Shown piece by piece: positions 1-8,161 of a DNA stretch of 49,656 nt. Where the stretch lies: contig CAYWTS010000013.1 in NCBI GenBank assembly GCA_964461265.1, forward strand, positions 1 through 49,656. Reading direction: 5' to 3'. This DNA comes from CAYWTS01 sp964461265. GTDB taxonomy: Bacteria; Bacteroidota; Ignavibacteria; Tepidaquicellales; OLB5. The notes below the pieces were generated by a model. The model saw nothing but the letters and a program-made list of their open reading frames with translations. It was not told the DNA's origin and did no database searches. Numbering within the stretch: the stretch's first letter is position 1; each line of letters opens with the position of its first letter. The position numbers were made by a program, and so were the translations under genes.

Positions 1-136
1 GGCCGGTATGACAAGTTTGAAAGTTTACGACATCCTCGGTCGTGAAATTGCAATTATAGTAAACGAGCAACTCAAACCCGGAACATACGAAGTTGATTTC
101 GACGGAAGCAGATATAGTTCAGGAATTTATTTCTAT
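1..136 (+). repeat. Sorting-domain DNA repeat, copy 1
   Basis: These 136 bases match 3725-3860 at 132 positions by my alignment. Both encode the second half of a T9SS type A sorting domain. Identity at DNA level, including synonymous positions, exceeds that with the sorting domains at 5480-5746 and 43190-43457, which suggests recent duplication or gene conversion. Confidence 0.85.
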
Positions 137-190
137 AGTTTAGAAGCCGGTGATTTCAGACAGACTTTGAAGATGGTATTGGTAAAATAG
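2..190 (+). CDS. C-terminal end of a T9SS type A sorted protein (5'-truncated)
   Basis: The reading frame is open to the left edge, so only the last 62 codons of a longer gene are present. The residues match the second half of the type A sorting domain (VYDILGREIA, then GTYEVDFDGS, then SSGIYFYSLEAG), which directs secreted proteins through the type IX secretion system and is removed or anchored at the cell surface. The lysine-ending tail (KMVLVK) is typical of this domain. The passenger domain lies outside the window. The first 136 bases are nearly identical to the same segment of the gene ending at 3929, which may be why an assembly piece begins here. Confidence 0.9.
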   Translation, partial: AGMTSLKVYDILGREIAIIVNEQLKPGTYEVDFDGSRYSSGIYFYSLEAGDFRQTLKMVLVK

Positions 191-214
191 AGTAATGATT
201 CTACTTCTATATTT

Positions 215-240
215 AAGCGGGGTTAAAGCCCGCTTTTTTT
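215..240 (+). terminator. Rho-independent terminator of the truncated T9SS gene
   Basis: AAGCGGG (215-221) pairs with CCCGCTT (229-235) around a 7-base loop and is followed by a run of T. It lies 25 bases after the stop codon at 188-190. Confidence 0.85.
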
Positions 241-265
241 ATTTAATATTTTATTAAATTAGAAT

Positions 266-1903
266 ATGAAATCCAACCCGCAATCTGAAAAAATTATCTG
301 GTTCGAGAAATTCTTCCCTGAACTTCTGAAAAAACCTTTTAAGGAAGGTATTGCCGAAGCAAAACGGATGCAGAAAGAGGCGAAACTAAAAGGAAATCCC
401 GAAGATACTGGAATAGCCATTTTCGCAGAAGGATTACTTAACAGATTCAGCCATAAGCATAGCAAATGTTTGACATTATACAACAAGGCAATGAAACTTT
501 TCAGGGAAACTGATTCAAAAGAATGGATAGCGGCGCTTGAACACGGAATCGGACACTGTTATGATGTACTGGGAAATCCAAGAGAAGCTGAGAGATATTA
601 TCTTACATCCTATAAATTCTATCATGAAAATAAAATTCTAAAACGTGAGGCAATGCTTTGTGTAAACCTCGGTCAGTCTTACATAGATACGGGCGAATCG
701 AAGAAAGCATTGCATTTTCTTAATTCTGCATACAGGATTTTCTCAAAATTAAAAGATGTACACGCTCAGGCGGTAACGCTTAATAACATTGCCACTAATT
801 ACAGAGCTGTTGGAGATAATCTCAAAGCTTTAAAGTTTTATAATGCAGGGCTGAAAGTATTTCTTAAGCTGAAAGATTATGATAAAGTAGTCGGTAATTA
901 TACCAACCTGGGCAGTGTAAATATATTTCTGGGTAATTATAAATCAGCAGAACAAAATCTTCTCAAAGCAAAATCTTACATTACTGATTCAACAGAAAAA
1001 TACATAGCAATAAATGTGTACATTAATCTCGGGATTGTATATCTCAAAACAAGAAAGTATGAGAAAGCCGAATTGAATCTGCTGACTGCAATTGATGAAG
1101 CGAGAACAATATCAGACAATAATTTGCTTACCAAAGCATTGATATTCACTGCGGATTTGAAATCATTAACCGGGAAAATTGAAGTTGCTAAAAAGTATTA
1201 TTCCGAAGCGCTCAAACTTATAACCAGATATAACTATGGAAAAGAAGCAATTGAAGTTAATGAAAAGCTGAGCTCCGTCTATGAGAAAGAAAAAAATTAT
1301 GCCGAGTCACTGAAATATCATAAAGAATTATTAAAAGCATATTCAAGCATATATAATGAAGATTCGTTTAAGGAGATCTCGGTGCTGAAGGCGGAAATTG
1401 AAAAACAAAATGCAGAGAACAAAGCGGAAATATTACATCTGAAAAACCTTAAACTCAAACGCGAGATTGAAATTAAAACCGGAGAACTTAATCAGGCTGC
1501 AAATTATATTATGCAGAAAAATGATTTTCTCAATTCAGTGATGAATGATGTAAGAAGCTATATCAATTCCTTGGATACAGAAAACCTGAACAAAGAAAAA
1601 TTTTTCAGCCAGCTTGGATTGATTGAAAGAAAAAAGAGACTGAATGAGGAAGTTGTTCACTTCGAAGAAAATCTCAATAATATGAATGTCGCATTTTTAA
1701 ATAAGCTCTCGAGGAAGTTCCCTGCACTTACAAGGATCGAGCTGAAAATCTGTTCGCTTATGAAAATCAATCTCGGGACAAAGGACATTGCAAAGCTGCT
1801 CTCTATTTCTCACCGCACAATCGAAACACACCGCCATCACATCATACAAAAGCTTAAACTGCCTAAAGGGAAAAGCTTGTCCAGTTTTATTAACACACTT
1901 TAG
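266..1903 (+). CDS. TPR-repeat protein with C-terminal LuxR/GerE-type helix-turn-helix
   Basis: A 545-residue cytoplasmic regulator with no signal peptide. Residues of roughly 60-380 are tandem tetratricopeptide repeats (for example ALHFLNSAYRIFSKLKD and ALKFYNAGLKVFLKLKD), a protein-interaction superhelix. Residues of about 380-480 are charged and likely coiled coil. The last 65 or so residues form a LuxR/GerE-like DNA-binding domain (LTRIELKICSLMKI, then TKDIAKLLSISHRTIETHRH). Such regulators are common in Ignavibacteria and Bacteroidota and usually lack a receiver domain, so the signal is unknown. A short gene with a similar HTH follows 86 bases downstream, and then a secreted T9SS protein. 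That neighbourhood suggests, but does not show, control of surface-protein genes. Confidence 0.85.
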   Translation: MKSNPQSEKIIWFEKFFPELLKKPFKEGIAEAKRMQKEAKLKGNPEDTGIAIFAEGLLNRFSHKHSKCLTLYNKAMKLFRETDSKEWIAALEHGIGHCYDVLGNPREAERYYLTSYKFYHENKILKREAMLCVNLGQSYIDTGESKKALHFLNSAYRIFSKLKDVHAQAVTLNNIATNYRAVGDNLKALKFYNAGLKVFLKLKDYDKVVGNYTNLGSVNIFLGNYKSAEQNLLKAKSYITDSTEKYIAINVYINLGIVYLKTRKYEKAELNLLTAIDEARTISDNNLLTKALIFTADLKSLTGKIEVAKKYYSEALKLITRYNYGKEAIEVNEKLSSVYEKEKNYAESLKYHKELLKAYSSIYNEDSFKEISVLKAEIEKQNAENKAEILHLKNLKLKREIEIKTGELNQAANYIMQKNDFLNSVMNDVRSYINSLDTENLNKEKFFSQLGLIERKKRLNEEVVHFEENLNNMNVAFLNKLSRKFPALTRIELKICSLMKINLGTKDIAKLLSISHRTIETHRHHIIQKLKLPKGKSLSSFINTL

Positions 1904-1951
1904 TCTTTAAAACACCAACTACGTAAAATCTACTTACACGCGATTTACTTA

Positions 1952-1982
1952 TTGACCTCGCTTACCAGACGATGCATCTTTG
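1952..1982 (+). promoter_or_regulatory. Putative promoter of the small HTH gene (TTGA-N19-CATCTTTG)
   Basis: A TTGA box at 1952-1955 and CATCTTTG at 1975-1982 (7 of 8 matches to the Bacteroidota -7 consensus TANNTTTG) are separated by 19 bases, the same spacing seen at gapA, recG, the TetR gene and the GT4 gene. The ATG at 1972 would lie upstream of the -7 box, which favours the ATG at 1990 as the true start. Transcription would begin almost at that codon. Confidence 0.45.
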
Positions 1983-1989
1983 CGCAGTT

Positions 1990-2271
1990 ATGAAAAACAA
2001 CGAGCACTTCAGGAAAGATTTAAGCATAACAGAAAGCATAATCTACCGTCTCGAGCCGGATTATGTATTTAAGCTTATGAAACTTTATCCCGGACTCACG
2101 GAAGATGAAATTAAAATCTGTGTTCTGATGAAAAACAAATTTTCGGTTGAAGAAACAGCAAAGTATATGTCTATATCAGATGATGAGATATCCGTTGTGC
2201 TGAATAATCTGAACAAAAAACTGAAAAAGTATTATAATAAAGAACTCAAAAATATTTTACAAAACAATTAA
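1990..2271 (+). CDS. Small stand-alone HTH protein resembling the LuxR-type domain of its neighbour
   Basis: A protein of about 93 residues (99 if the ATG at 1972 is used). Its middle (LYPGLTEDEIKICVLMK, then VEETAKYMSISDDEISVVL) lines up with the C-terminal HTH of the preceding TPR regulator (FPALTRIELKICSLMK, then TKDIAKLLSISHRTIETHR). The recognition helix differs: the basic RTIETHRHH stretch is replaced by DEISVVLNN. It may therefore not bind the same DNA, or may bind none and act as a dimerisation partner or antagonist. The lysine-rich tail (KKLKKYYNKELK) is basic. Start chosen from the promoter position; no clear Shine-Dalgarno precedes either ATG. Confidence 0.7.
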   Translation: MKNNEHFRKDLSITESIIYRLEPDYVFKLMKLYPGLTEDEIKICVLMKNKFSVEETAKYMSISDDEISVVLNNLNKKLKKYYNKELKNILQNN

Positions 2272-2288
2272 TTCAAGGAGGAATTAAA

Positions 2289-3929
2289 ATGAAAACATTA
2301 ATCAACTTATTAGCTTCATTCGCTTTATTGCTGACAGTTAGTCTGTATTCACAGCCTACGCAGCAAGAATGGGTATCCCGCTATTCAGGAATTATTACAG
2401 ACGAAGCTAAAATGGTTAAAGCTGATAATTCCGGAAATGTGTATGTAACAGGGAAAAGCGTGGGCAGTGGCACAGGGTATGATTTTCTGACCGTCAAGTA
2501 CAATTCAGCAGGTGCACAGCAATGGGAAGCTCGTTATAACGGACCGAGTAACTCAACTGATGAAGCAGTTTCCGTTGCTGTAGATAATTCTGGAAATGTT
2601 TATACTGCGGGCTGGAGCATCGGTACTGCAACAATGGCAGATTTTTGCTTAGTTAAATATAACTCTTCAGGAACACAGCAGTGGGTCGCCAGATACAATG
2701 ATTCTCTTTATAACAACGATGATGCTCCTATTGTAATGCTTTTAACTGATTCAGGTAATGTTTACCTGGGCGGGTACTCATCTTACTCTTCTGGCCATGC
2801 AAGATGGACACTTCTTAAGTTTAATTCATCAGGCGTAAGGCAATGGGTTAAGCAGGGTCCACAAAATAACTGGGAACAGATTGCAGACCTTAAAGTTGAT
2901 GCTTCGGAGAATATTTATGCAGCTCAGATGGGATGGTCTCCGGCATACCAGGTATCTACAACAGTAATGAAAAAATTAAATGGAGGAGGAACTGAACTAT
3001 GGAACTGGTATTCAATTAATACATATTTGGTTAATATGATTCCTATGTCTCTGGCAATTGATGCTTCAGGTAATACATATTTTTGTACAAGAAAACTTGT
3101 TAGTGGACAAAATTACAATTTCAGCACTGTAAAACTTAACTCTAGCGGAGGGTTTGTGTGGCAGACCGAATTTAACGGCTCTGCAAATGATACTGACTAT
3201 CCTAGGAAGGTAATTGTGGGACCAACGAATGATATCTATGTAGCAGGTTTCAGTAAAAGTACTTCAGGCGGGAAAGACCTAACATTAATAATGTACAATC
3301 AAAGCGGCGTTCAGCAATGGGTGTCTCATTACAACGGCTCATCAAACGGAAGTGACGAAGGTTTCGATATGGTTGTTGACGTTTTCGGCAATGCTTATGT
3401 TACAGGATATACTGATACTGCGGGAACTCAAAATTACATTACAGTAAAATACAATTATTCAGGCAGCAGAATCTGGGCGTTCCATTATAACGGACCAGGA
3501 AACGGAAGTGATGTAGCTTCCTCTGTTTTCATAGAAAACAATCATAGTGTTTATGTAACGGGTGCAAGCAGCAACGGTTCAAATAATGACTATGCGACGA
3601 TTAAGTATTCTCAGCTTGTGGGTATTAATCCTGTTTCAAATGAACTGCCGGAAAAGTTTTCTTTAGCACAAAATTATCCGAATCCGTTTAATCCAAATAC
3701 AGTTATTCGTTTTTCGCTGCCCGCGGCCGGTATGACAAGTTTGAAAGTTTACGACATCCTCGGTCTTGAAGTTGCAACTATAGTAAACGAGCAACTCAAA
3801 CCCGGAACATACGAAGTTGATTTCGACGGAAGCAGATATAGTTCAGGAATTTATTTTTATAAACTCAATGTCATTATGAACGGAGCCGAAGCATTCTCAG
3901 AAACCAAAAAAATGTTGATGATAAAGTAG
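2289..3929 (+). CDS. Secreted SBBP-type beta-propeller protein with T9SS sorting domain
   Basis: 546 residues. An N-terminal signal peptide (MKTLINLLASFALLLTVSLY, cleavage near SQP) is followed by about eight repeats of roughly 50 residues with the pattern GNVYVTG...YDFLTVKYNSSG..QWVARYNG. This is the SBBP-type beta-propeller repeat common in FCB surface proteins. The last 80 or so residues are a T9SS type A sorting domain (FSLAQNYPNPFNPNTVIRF ... SSGIYFYKL ... KKMLMIK). A strong ribosome site (AAGGAGG) lies 8 bases before the ATG. The propeller ligand cannot be read from sequence. The gene follows the small HTH gene by 17 bases, so both may be on one transcript. Confidence 0.88.
   Translation: MKTLINLLASFALLLTVSLYSQPTQQEWVSRYSGIITDEAKMVKADNSGNVYVTGKSVGSGTGYDFLTVKYNSAGAQQWEARYNGPSNSTDEAVSVAVDNSGNVYTAGWSIGTATMADFCLVKYNSSGTQQWVARYNDSLYNNDDAPIVMLLTDSGNVYLGGYSSYSSGHARWTLLKFNSSGVRQWVKQGPQNNWEQIADLKVDASENIYAAQMGWSPAYQVSTTVMKKLNGGGTELWNWYSINTYLVNMIPMSLAIDASGNTYFCTRKLVSGQNYNFSTVKLNSSGGFVWQTEFNGSANDTDYPRKVIVGPTNDIYVAGFSKSTSGGKDLTLIMYNQSGVQQWVSHYNGSSNGSDEGFDMVVDVFGNAYVTGYTDTAGTQNYITVKYNYSGSRIWAFHYNGPGNGSDVASSVFIENNHSVYVTGASSNGSNNDYATIKYSQLVGINPVSNELPEKFSLAQNYPNPFNPNTVIRFSLPAAGMTSLKVYDILGLEVATIVNEQLKPGTYEVDFDGSRYSSGIYFYKLNVIMNGAEAFSETKKMLMIK
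3725..3860 (+). repeat. Sorting-domain DNA repeat, copy 2
   Basis: Second copy of the 136-base segment at 1-136, with four base differences. It lies inside the coding sequence of the SBBP-type protein, beginning at the AAGMTSLK part of the sorting domain. Confidence 0.85.
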
Positions 3930-4008
3930 TGATTACTAAAATTCAGAAATCCGCCTCTAGAGTATTCCTGTGAAGTGAACAACGAGGGAAGATTCGAAAA
4001 TTTGAGTT

Positions 4009-4035
4009 AAGGCGTTCATTTGAGCGCCTTTTTTT
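4009..4035 (+). terminator. Rho-independent terminator after the SBBP-type gene
   Basis: AAGGCG (4009-4014) pairs with CGCCTT (4025-4030), with further pairing inside the stem, followed by a run of T. The stop codon is about 80 bases upstream. Confidence 0.85.
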
Positions 4036-4153
4036 ATAATGTAGTTTTTGAACCAGGCTATTGTTATTAATGGAATCTTTTACAGTATAATTCGTATTAA
4101 ACCAATAAGGATCTTTCTTGTCATAATTATAACTTTATAAAAAGGAGAAAAAC

Positions 4154-5746
4154 ATGAAATCTACTTCAGGGTTGTTAATAAAACTTAGTTCAATATTCGC
4201 AATGCTCTTCTCATCAGTTATTGCATTTGCTCAACATGGTGTTGGGCCAAGCTGGGGCGTTGAAATTCCTATACCGAAAATAAACAGCAATTATTCACAG
4301 AGGGGTGTTTTATTCAACAATATGGTTTGTGCAAATACAGGAAGAATCTTTATTCATACTCTGGAGATAGATACAACAGTAAATCCGCCAAACGGAATTG
4401 TGAGAGGAATATATATTTATTATTCAGATAATGGTGGAACAAACTGGTCAAGTCCTGTAGTTTTTACACCGGCAGAAAAGACAATCGGAGCATCTGCACC
4501 GAAAATTACAATTACAAACGATGGCAATGTTCATTTTTTCTGGACCGCGAAAGTTCCTGCTGCTCTTTTTTATTCGAGATACGATTACAACCTGAATCTT
4601 GTTATTGATACTATCCGGATAGCAAATAAAGTGAATTATGATCAATGGGCTACCCATCTGACAATTGACAAACAAGATAGACTTCACGCAATCTGGCATG
4701 AAGGGAATACAGATACTAACTATACTGCAGAGGTTTATTATTCTAATTCGTCGGATAACGGAATAACGTGGAGACCTGCTCAACTTTTAAGCAATAACGA
4801 TGGAAAACATTCCGCCTTCCCGCGTGTTCAGCTTGACGCAGCCCGGGGGGATACAATTGCAATTGCATGGCGTGACCAGGTTACGTCAAGTAACTGGGAT
4901 ATTCAGATGCGAATCAGCACAAATTTTGGTGCAAACTGGAATCCGGTTCAAACGGTTGTATCAGGTGCGAACTACGATTCTGACCCAGATGTATTGATTG
5001 ACAACTACGGAAGGATTCATTTGTTCTTTCATCAGTATCCTGTTGGAAATCCGTTTTACGGAGCGAATGTAAGATACGCATATTCGGATAATCTTGGCGT
5101 TATGTGGGTTCCGAATACTTTCTATCAGATGTCTGAACCGGGAAAGAGAAGTCATTTAGTTGAAGGTACAAGATATGATATTTCGCGTAACCTACTTTGG
5201 ACATTCTGGAAAGATGAAAGAGATTTTATCAACGGGCAAACGAGGGCTGATATGATGTGCAGTTATTCAACGAACAGGGGAACCAACTGGTCTAATCCAG
5301 AATGGGTAACTGACAGAGACAGCTTTGCAATCGGCTACAAAGCTGCATGTTTGACATATGATGGAGGAGTTGCGGTGAATTACGAAGTGTCAAGCCGAAC
5401 AAATGGACTGGGGTTGCTACAGGTTTATTTCAGGAAAAGGGAAAATCCGTTGGGAATAACTAATATCAATACTACAATTCCAAATGATTTTATGCTTTAT
5501 CAAAACTATCCAAACCCTTTTAATCCAAACACAAAAATTAGTTTTCATCTGAAAAACAGGAGTTATGTAATGCTAACAATCTATGATATTACAGGCAAGG
5601 TTGTACAGGTACTGGTTAACGGGCAGCTCGCTGCAGGTTCTTATGAAACTAAATGGGCTGCTTCAGGTTTTTCGAGTGGGGTATATTTCTATAAGCTCGA
5701 AACAAACGGATTTACAGATACTAAGAAAATGCTGATGATAAAATAA
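4154..5746 (+). CDS. Secreted sialidase-like (BNR/Asp-box) propeller protein with T9SS sorting domain
   Basis: 530 residues with a signal peptide ending near AFAQH. At least five Asp-box/BNR motifs of the type S-x-D/N-x-G-x-x-W are visible (YSDNGGTNWSSP, SSDNGITWRPA, STNFGANWNPV, YSDNLGVMWVPN, STNRGTNWSNP), which mark the six-bladed propeller fold of sialidases and related glycan-binding proteins. I cannot identify the sialidase arginine triad and Tyr/Glu pair, so hydrolase activity is not claimed. The C-terminus is a type A sorting domain (MLYQNYPNPFNPNTKISF ... SSGVYFYKLETNG ... KMLMIK). A clear ribosome site (AAAGGAG) precedes the ATG. The DUF4846 lipoprotein gene starts 6-12 bases downstream, so they are probably co-transcribed. 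Confidence 0.85.
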   Translation: MKSTSGLLIKLSSIFAMLFSSVIAFAQHGVGPSWGVEIPIPKINSNYSQRGVLFNNMVCANTGRIFIHTLEIDTTVNPPNGIVRGIYIYYSDNGGTNWSSPVVFTPAEKTIGASAPKITITNDGNVHFFWTAKVPAALFYSRYDYNLNLVIDTIRIANKVNYDQWATHLTIDKQDRLHAIWHEGNTDTNYTAEVYYSNSSDNGITWRPAQLLSNNDGKHSAFPRVQLDAARGDTIAIAWRDQVTSSNWDIQMRISTNFGANWNPVQTVVSGANYDSDPDVLIDNYGRIHLFFHQYPVGNPFYGANVRYAYSDNLGVMWVPNTFYQMSEPGKRSHLVEGTRYDISRNLLWTFWKDERDFINGQTRADMMCSYSTNRGTNWSNPEWVTDRDSFAIGYKAACLTYDGGVAVNYEVSSRTNGLGLLQVYFRKRENPLGITNINTTIPNDFMLYQNYPNPFNPNTKISFHLKNRSYVMLTIYDITGKVVQVLVNGQLAAGSYETKWAASGFSSGVYFYKLETNGFTDTKKMLMIK

Positions 5747-5758
5747 ACAGCGGTGTTA

Positions 5759-6622
5759 ATGTCTATAAATCAAAAGCTAAACATAATATTATCAGTTTCC
5801 CTTGTGCTTATTCTCTTCTGTAATAAAAACGAAACAAATGAACAGAGCAGCAGCAAGAATACGCAGGATACATCGCACAACTACAACTATGTAAAATCTA
5901 TACCTGTTCCTGAAGGATTCGAAAGAGTTACTCCCGATTCTAATTCATTCGGATATTACCTTCAAAACCTGGAACTAAGAAAAGAAGATAACACTGTTTA
6001 TCTTTATAACGGTAAAAAGAAATCAAACCAGGATGTGCATTTTGCAGTTGTAAAGCTCGATATAGGAAACAAAGACCTGCAGCAGTGTGCCGATGTAATA
6101 ATGCGTCTGCGTGCCGAATATTTATTCAAACAAAACAGGTTCAGTGATATACACTTCAACTTCGTAAGCGGCTTTAACTGTGAATGGGTGAAATATGCAG
6201 ATGGTTACAGGGTTGCTGTAAAAGGAAATTCAGTAAAGTGGGTTAAATCGGCAGAACCAGACTATACAAATAAAAATTTCAGGAATTACCTCGAGCTGGT
6301 ATTTACTTATGCAGGAACAGCATCTTTAATAAAAGAATTAAATAAAGTGGACAATATCGGTGATATTCAAATAGGTGACATATTTATACAAACAGGTAAT
6401 CCATACGGACATGCTGTTATTGTGCTTGATGCTGCAATAAACAAATCATCAGGTAAAAAAGTATTCATGCTCGGTCAAAGTTATATGCCGGCACAGGATT
6501 TTCACATATTAAAAAATCCGAATGACGATGTAATAAGTCCCTGGTATGAACTGAGTGACGGTGAAGAATTAATCACGCCTGAATGGACATTTCAAAGCTC
6601 CGACCTTAAGCGATTTCCATAA
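5759..6622 (+). CDS. DUF4846-family probable lipoprotein
   Basis: 287 residues from ATG 5759; a GTG at 5753 would add two residues. A hydrophobic N-terminus ends at LVLILFC, which resembles a relaxed lipobox with Cys near residue 22. The body matches DUF4846 as I recall it: NQDVHFAVVKLDIGNKDLQQ, CADVIMRLRAEYLF, then GDIFIQTGNPYGHAVIVLD and LGQSYMPAQDFHILKN, ending near a PWYEL segment. The family's function is not known to me. The GHAVIVLDA stretch looks like the histidine segment of papain-like or amidase folds, but no catalytic set is established. It follows the sialidase-like T9SS gene with almost no gap. Confidence 0.75.
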   Translation: MSINQKLNIILSVSLVLILFCNKNETNEQSSSKNTQDTSHNYNYVKSIPVPEGFERVTPDSNSFGYYLQNLELRKEDNTVYLYNGKKKSNQDVHFAVVKLDIGNKDLQQCADVIMRLRAEYLFKQNRFSDIHFNFVSGFNCEWVKYADGYRVAVKGNSVKWVKSAEPDYTNKNFRNYLELVFTYAGTASLIKELNKVDNIGDIQIGDIFIQTGNPYGHAVIVLDAAINKSSGKKVFMLGQSYMPAQDFHILKNPNDDVISPWYELSDGEELITPEWTFQSSDLKRFP

Positions 6623-6673
6623 CCCATCTTACACACTCACAAATTTTACTTAGTTTCAAAAACTTATAATGAC

Positions 6674-6681
6674 TAAATTTG
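6674..6681 (+). promoter_or_regulatory. -7 promoter element of cdaA (TAAATTTG)
   Basis: A perfect match to TANNTTTG, ending 13 bases before the cdaA ATG. The upstream box is weak (TTTC at 6654-6657, 16-base spacing). Confidence 0.4.
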
Positions 6682-6694
6682 TTTAGTTAAGACT

Positions 6695-7513
6695 ATGGAA
6701 TTATTCAAAATAGGATTCATATCGGTTAGCTTAATCGATATAATCGATATACTTATCGTCACATATATATTTTACAAATTATATCTGGTGATGAGGGGAA
6801 CTATTGCCTCACAGATTTTCATAGGTTTAACATTGATTATAATAATCTCACTGATTGCACAAACATTTAATATGCGTTCGCTCGGCTGGATCTTCAGCCG
6901 CCTCACCGATATCTGGGTAATAGCATTCATAATTCTTTTCCAGCCTGAAATCCGCCGGCTTCTGCTTGTTATTGGAAGAACAAGAATTGCAAGATTTTTC
7001 TTTAAGATAAGCGCTTCGGAAACTATAAACGAAGTAATAGAAGCACTGAAAGAACTTAAATCACGCCACCAGGGAGCAATAATTGTGATTTCACGCGGTG
7101 CAGGTTTAAGTGCATTCATAGAAACCGGTGAAGCATTGCAGGCAAAGGTTAACAAAGAACTCCTCGTATCGATATTTAACAGTAAATCGCCGCTGCATGA
7201 TGGAGCTGTTATAATTCAGAATAATGTTATAGAAGCAGCAAGATGCATTCTCCCCCTTTCGCCAACCGAACGTATAAACGGCTGGAAGCTTGGCACCCGC
7301 CACCGTGCAGGACTTGGTATTTCGGAGCAGGTAAATGCTCTCACAATAATCCTCTCTGAAGAAACCGGCAACATTTCCATTGCCCAGGAAGGCAGGCTTA
7401 AAGTCTGCAACGATTACAACAAACTCACTGAAGAACTGCGTGAAGTATTCGAGGGAAAAACCGTGAAAGAAACGGTAAAGGAAATCTTTGAAGATATGGG
7501 AGAGCAGAAATAA
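6695..7513 (+). CDS. cdaA: Diadenylate cyclase CdaA
   Basis: Membrane-bound enzyme that joins two ATP into cyclic di-AMP, which controls potassium and osmotic balance and wall homeostasis. 272 residues. Three hydrophobic segments occupy about residues 8-30, 38-56 and 68-84, and are followed by a DisA_N domain with the DGA motif at 169-171 (SKSPLHDGAVIIQ) and the RHR motif at 202-204 (GTRHRAGLGISE). Length and order match CdaA/DacA. It overlaps pcm by one base (TAATG), and miaA follows, so the three form one transcription unit. No cdaR or glmM neighbour as found in Firmicutes. Confidence 0.95.
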   Translation: MELFKIGFISVSLIDIIDILIVTYIFYKLYLVMRGTIASQIFIGLTLIIIISLIAQTFNMRSLGWIFSRLTDIWVIAFIILFQPEIRRLLLVIGRTRIARFFFKISASETINEVIEALKELKSRHQGAIIVISRGAGLSAFIETGEALQAKVNKELLVSIFNSKSPLHDGAVIIQNNVIEAARCILPLSPTERINGWKLGTRHRAGLGISEQVNALTIILSEETGNISIAQEGRLKVCNDYNKLTEELREVFEGKTVKETVKEIFEDMGEQK

Positions 7514-8154
7514 TGCTGCTGCTGGAGGAAGAAAAAAAATACCTTATACAAACGCTCCGTTTTAAAGGCATAAGTGACCAAAAGCTGCTTGATGCAATTT
7601 ACAAAGTTCCGAGGGAAAAGTTTATTCCTCAGCCATTCAGAAAATATGCATACGATGACAATGCCCTGCCCATTGAATGCAAACAAACTATTTCGCAGCC
7701 TTATACCGTTGCTTTTATGACAATGATGCTTGAAGTAAAAAAAGGCAACAGGGCTCTTGAAATCGGAACCGGTTCCGGTTATCAGGCTGCAATACTCTGC
7801 GAGCTGGGTGCTGAAGTTTATACTATTGAACGCATCGAACATCTTTCGAAATGTGCGGAACTGCTTCTTAAAAAGCTTCATTATACAGTCCACTTCAAAG
7901 TAGGAGACGGCACTACTGGATGGAAAGAAAATGCACCTTTTGACAGGATTATAGTTACTGCGGGCTCACCTACTATTCCAAAAACGCTTGTGGAACAGCT
8001 TGCAACAGGGGGAAAAATGGTTATCCCGATTGGCTCGCGTGACAGCCAAAGACTGTATATTATCACGAAAACCGAAGAAGGCTTGCAGCATAAAATCAGG
8101 GACAGCTTCCGTTTCGTTCCTCTGATAGGAACCGAAGGCTGGGAAGAAAAATAA
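7513..8154 (+). CDS. pcm: Protein-L-isoaspartate O-methyltransferase
   Basis: Uses S-adenosylmethionine to methylate isoaspartyl residues in damaged proteins so that they can revert to aspartate. 213 residues, the normal size for the family. Visible hallmarks: TISQPYTVAFM (about 59-69), the SAM-binding loop ALEIGTGSGYQAAIL (81-95), and the later DRIIVTAGSPTIPKTLVEQL segment. It starts within the cdaA stop codon and ends 7 bases before miaA, indicating translational coupling. Confidence 0.95.
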   Translation: MLLLEEEKKYLIQTLRFKGISDQKLLDAIYKVPREKFIPQPFRKYAYDDNALPIECKQTISQPYTVAFMTMMLEVKKGNRALEIGTGSGYQAAILCELGAEVYTIERIEHLSKCAELLLKKLHYTVHFKVGDGTTGWKENAPFDRIIVTAGSPTIPKTLVEQLATGGKMVIPIGSRDSQRLYIITKTEEGLQHKIRDSFRFVPLIGTEGWEEK

Positions 8155-8161
8155 CTAACTG

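Noticed and set aside
4448..4783. Long open frame on the minus strand inside the sialidase-like gene
   Set aside because: The plus-strand gene has signal peptide, Asp-boxes and sorting domain; the reverse frame has no motif or ribosome site.
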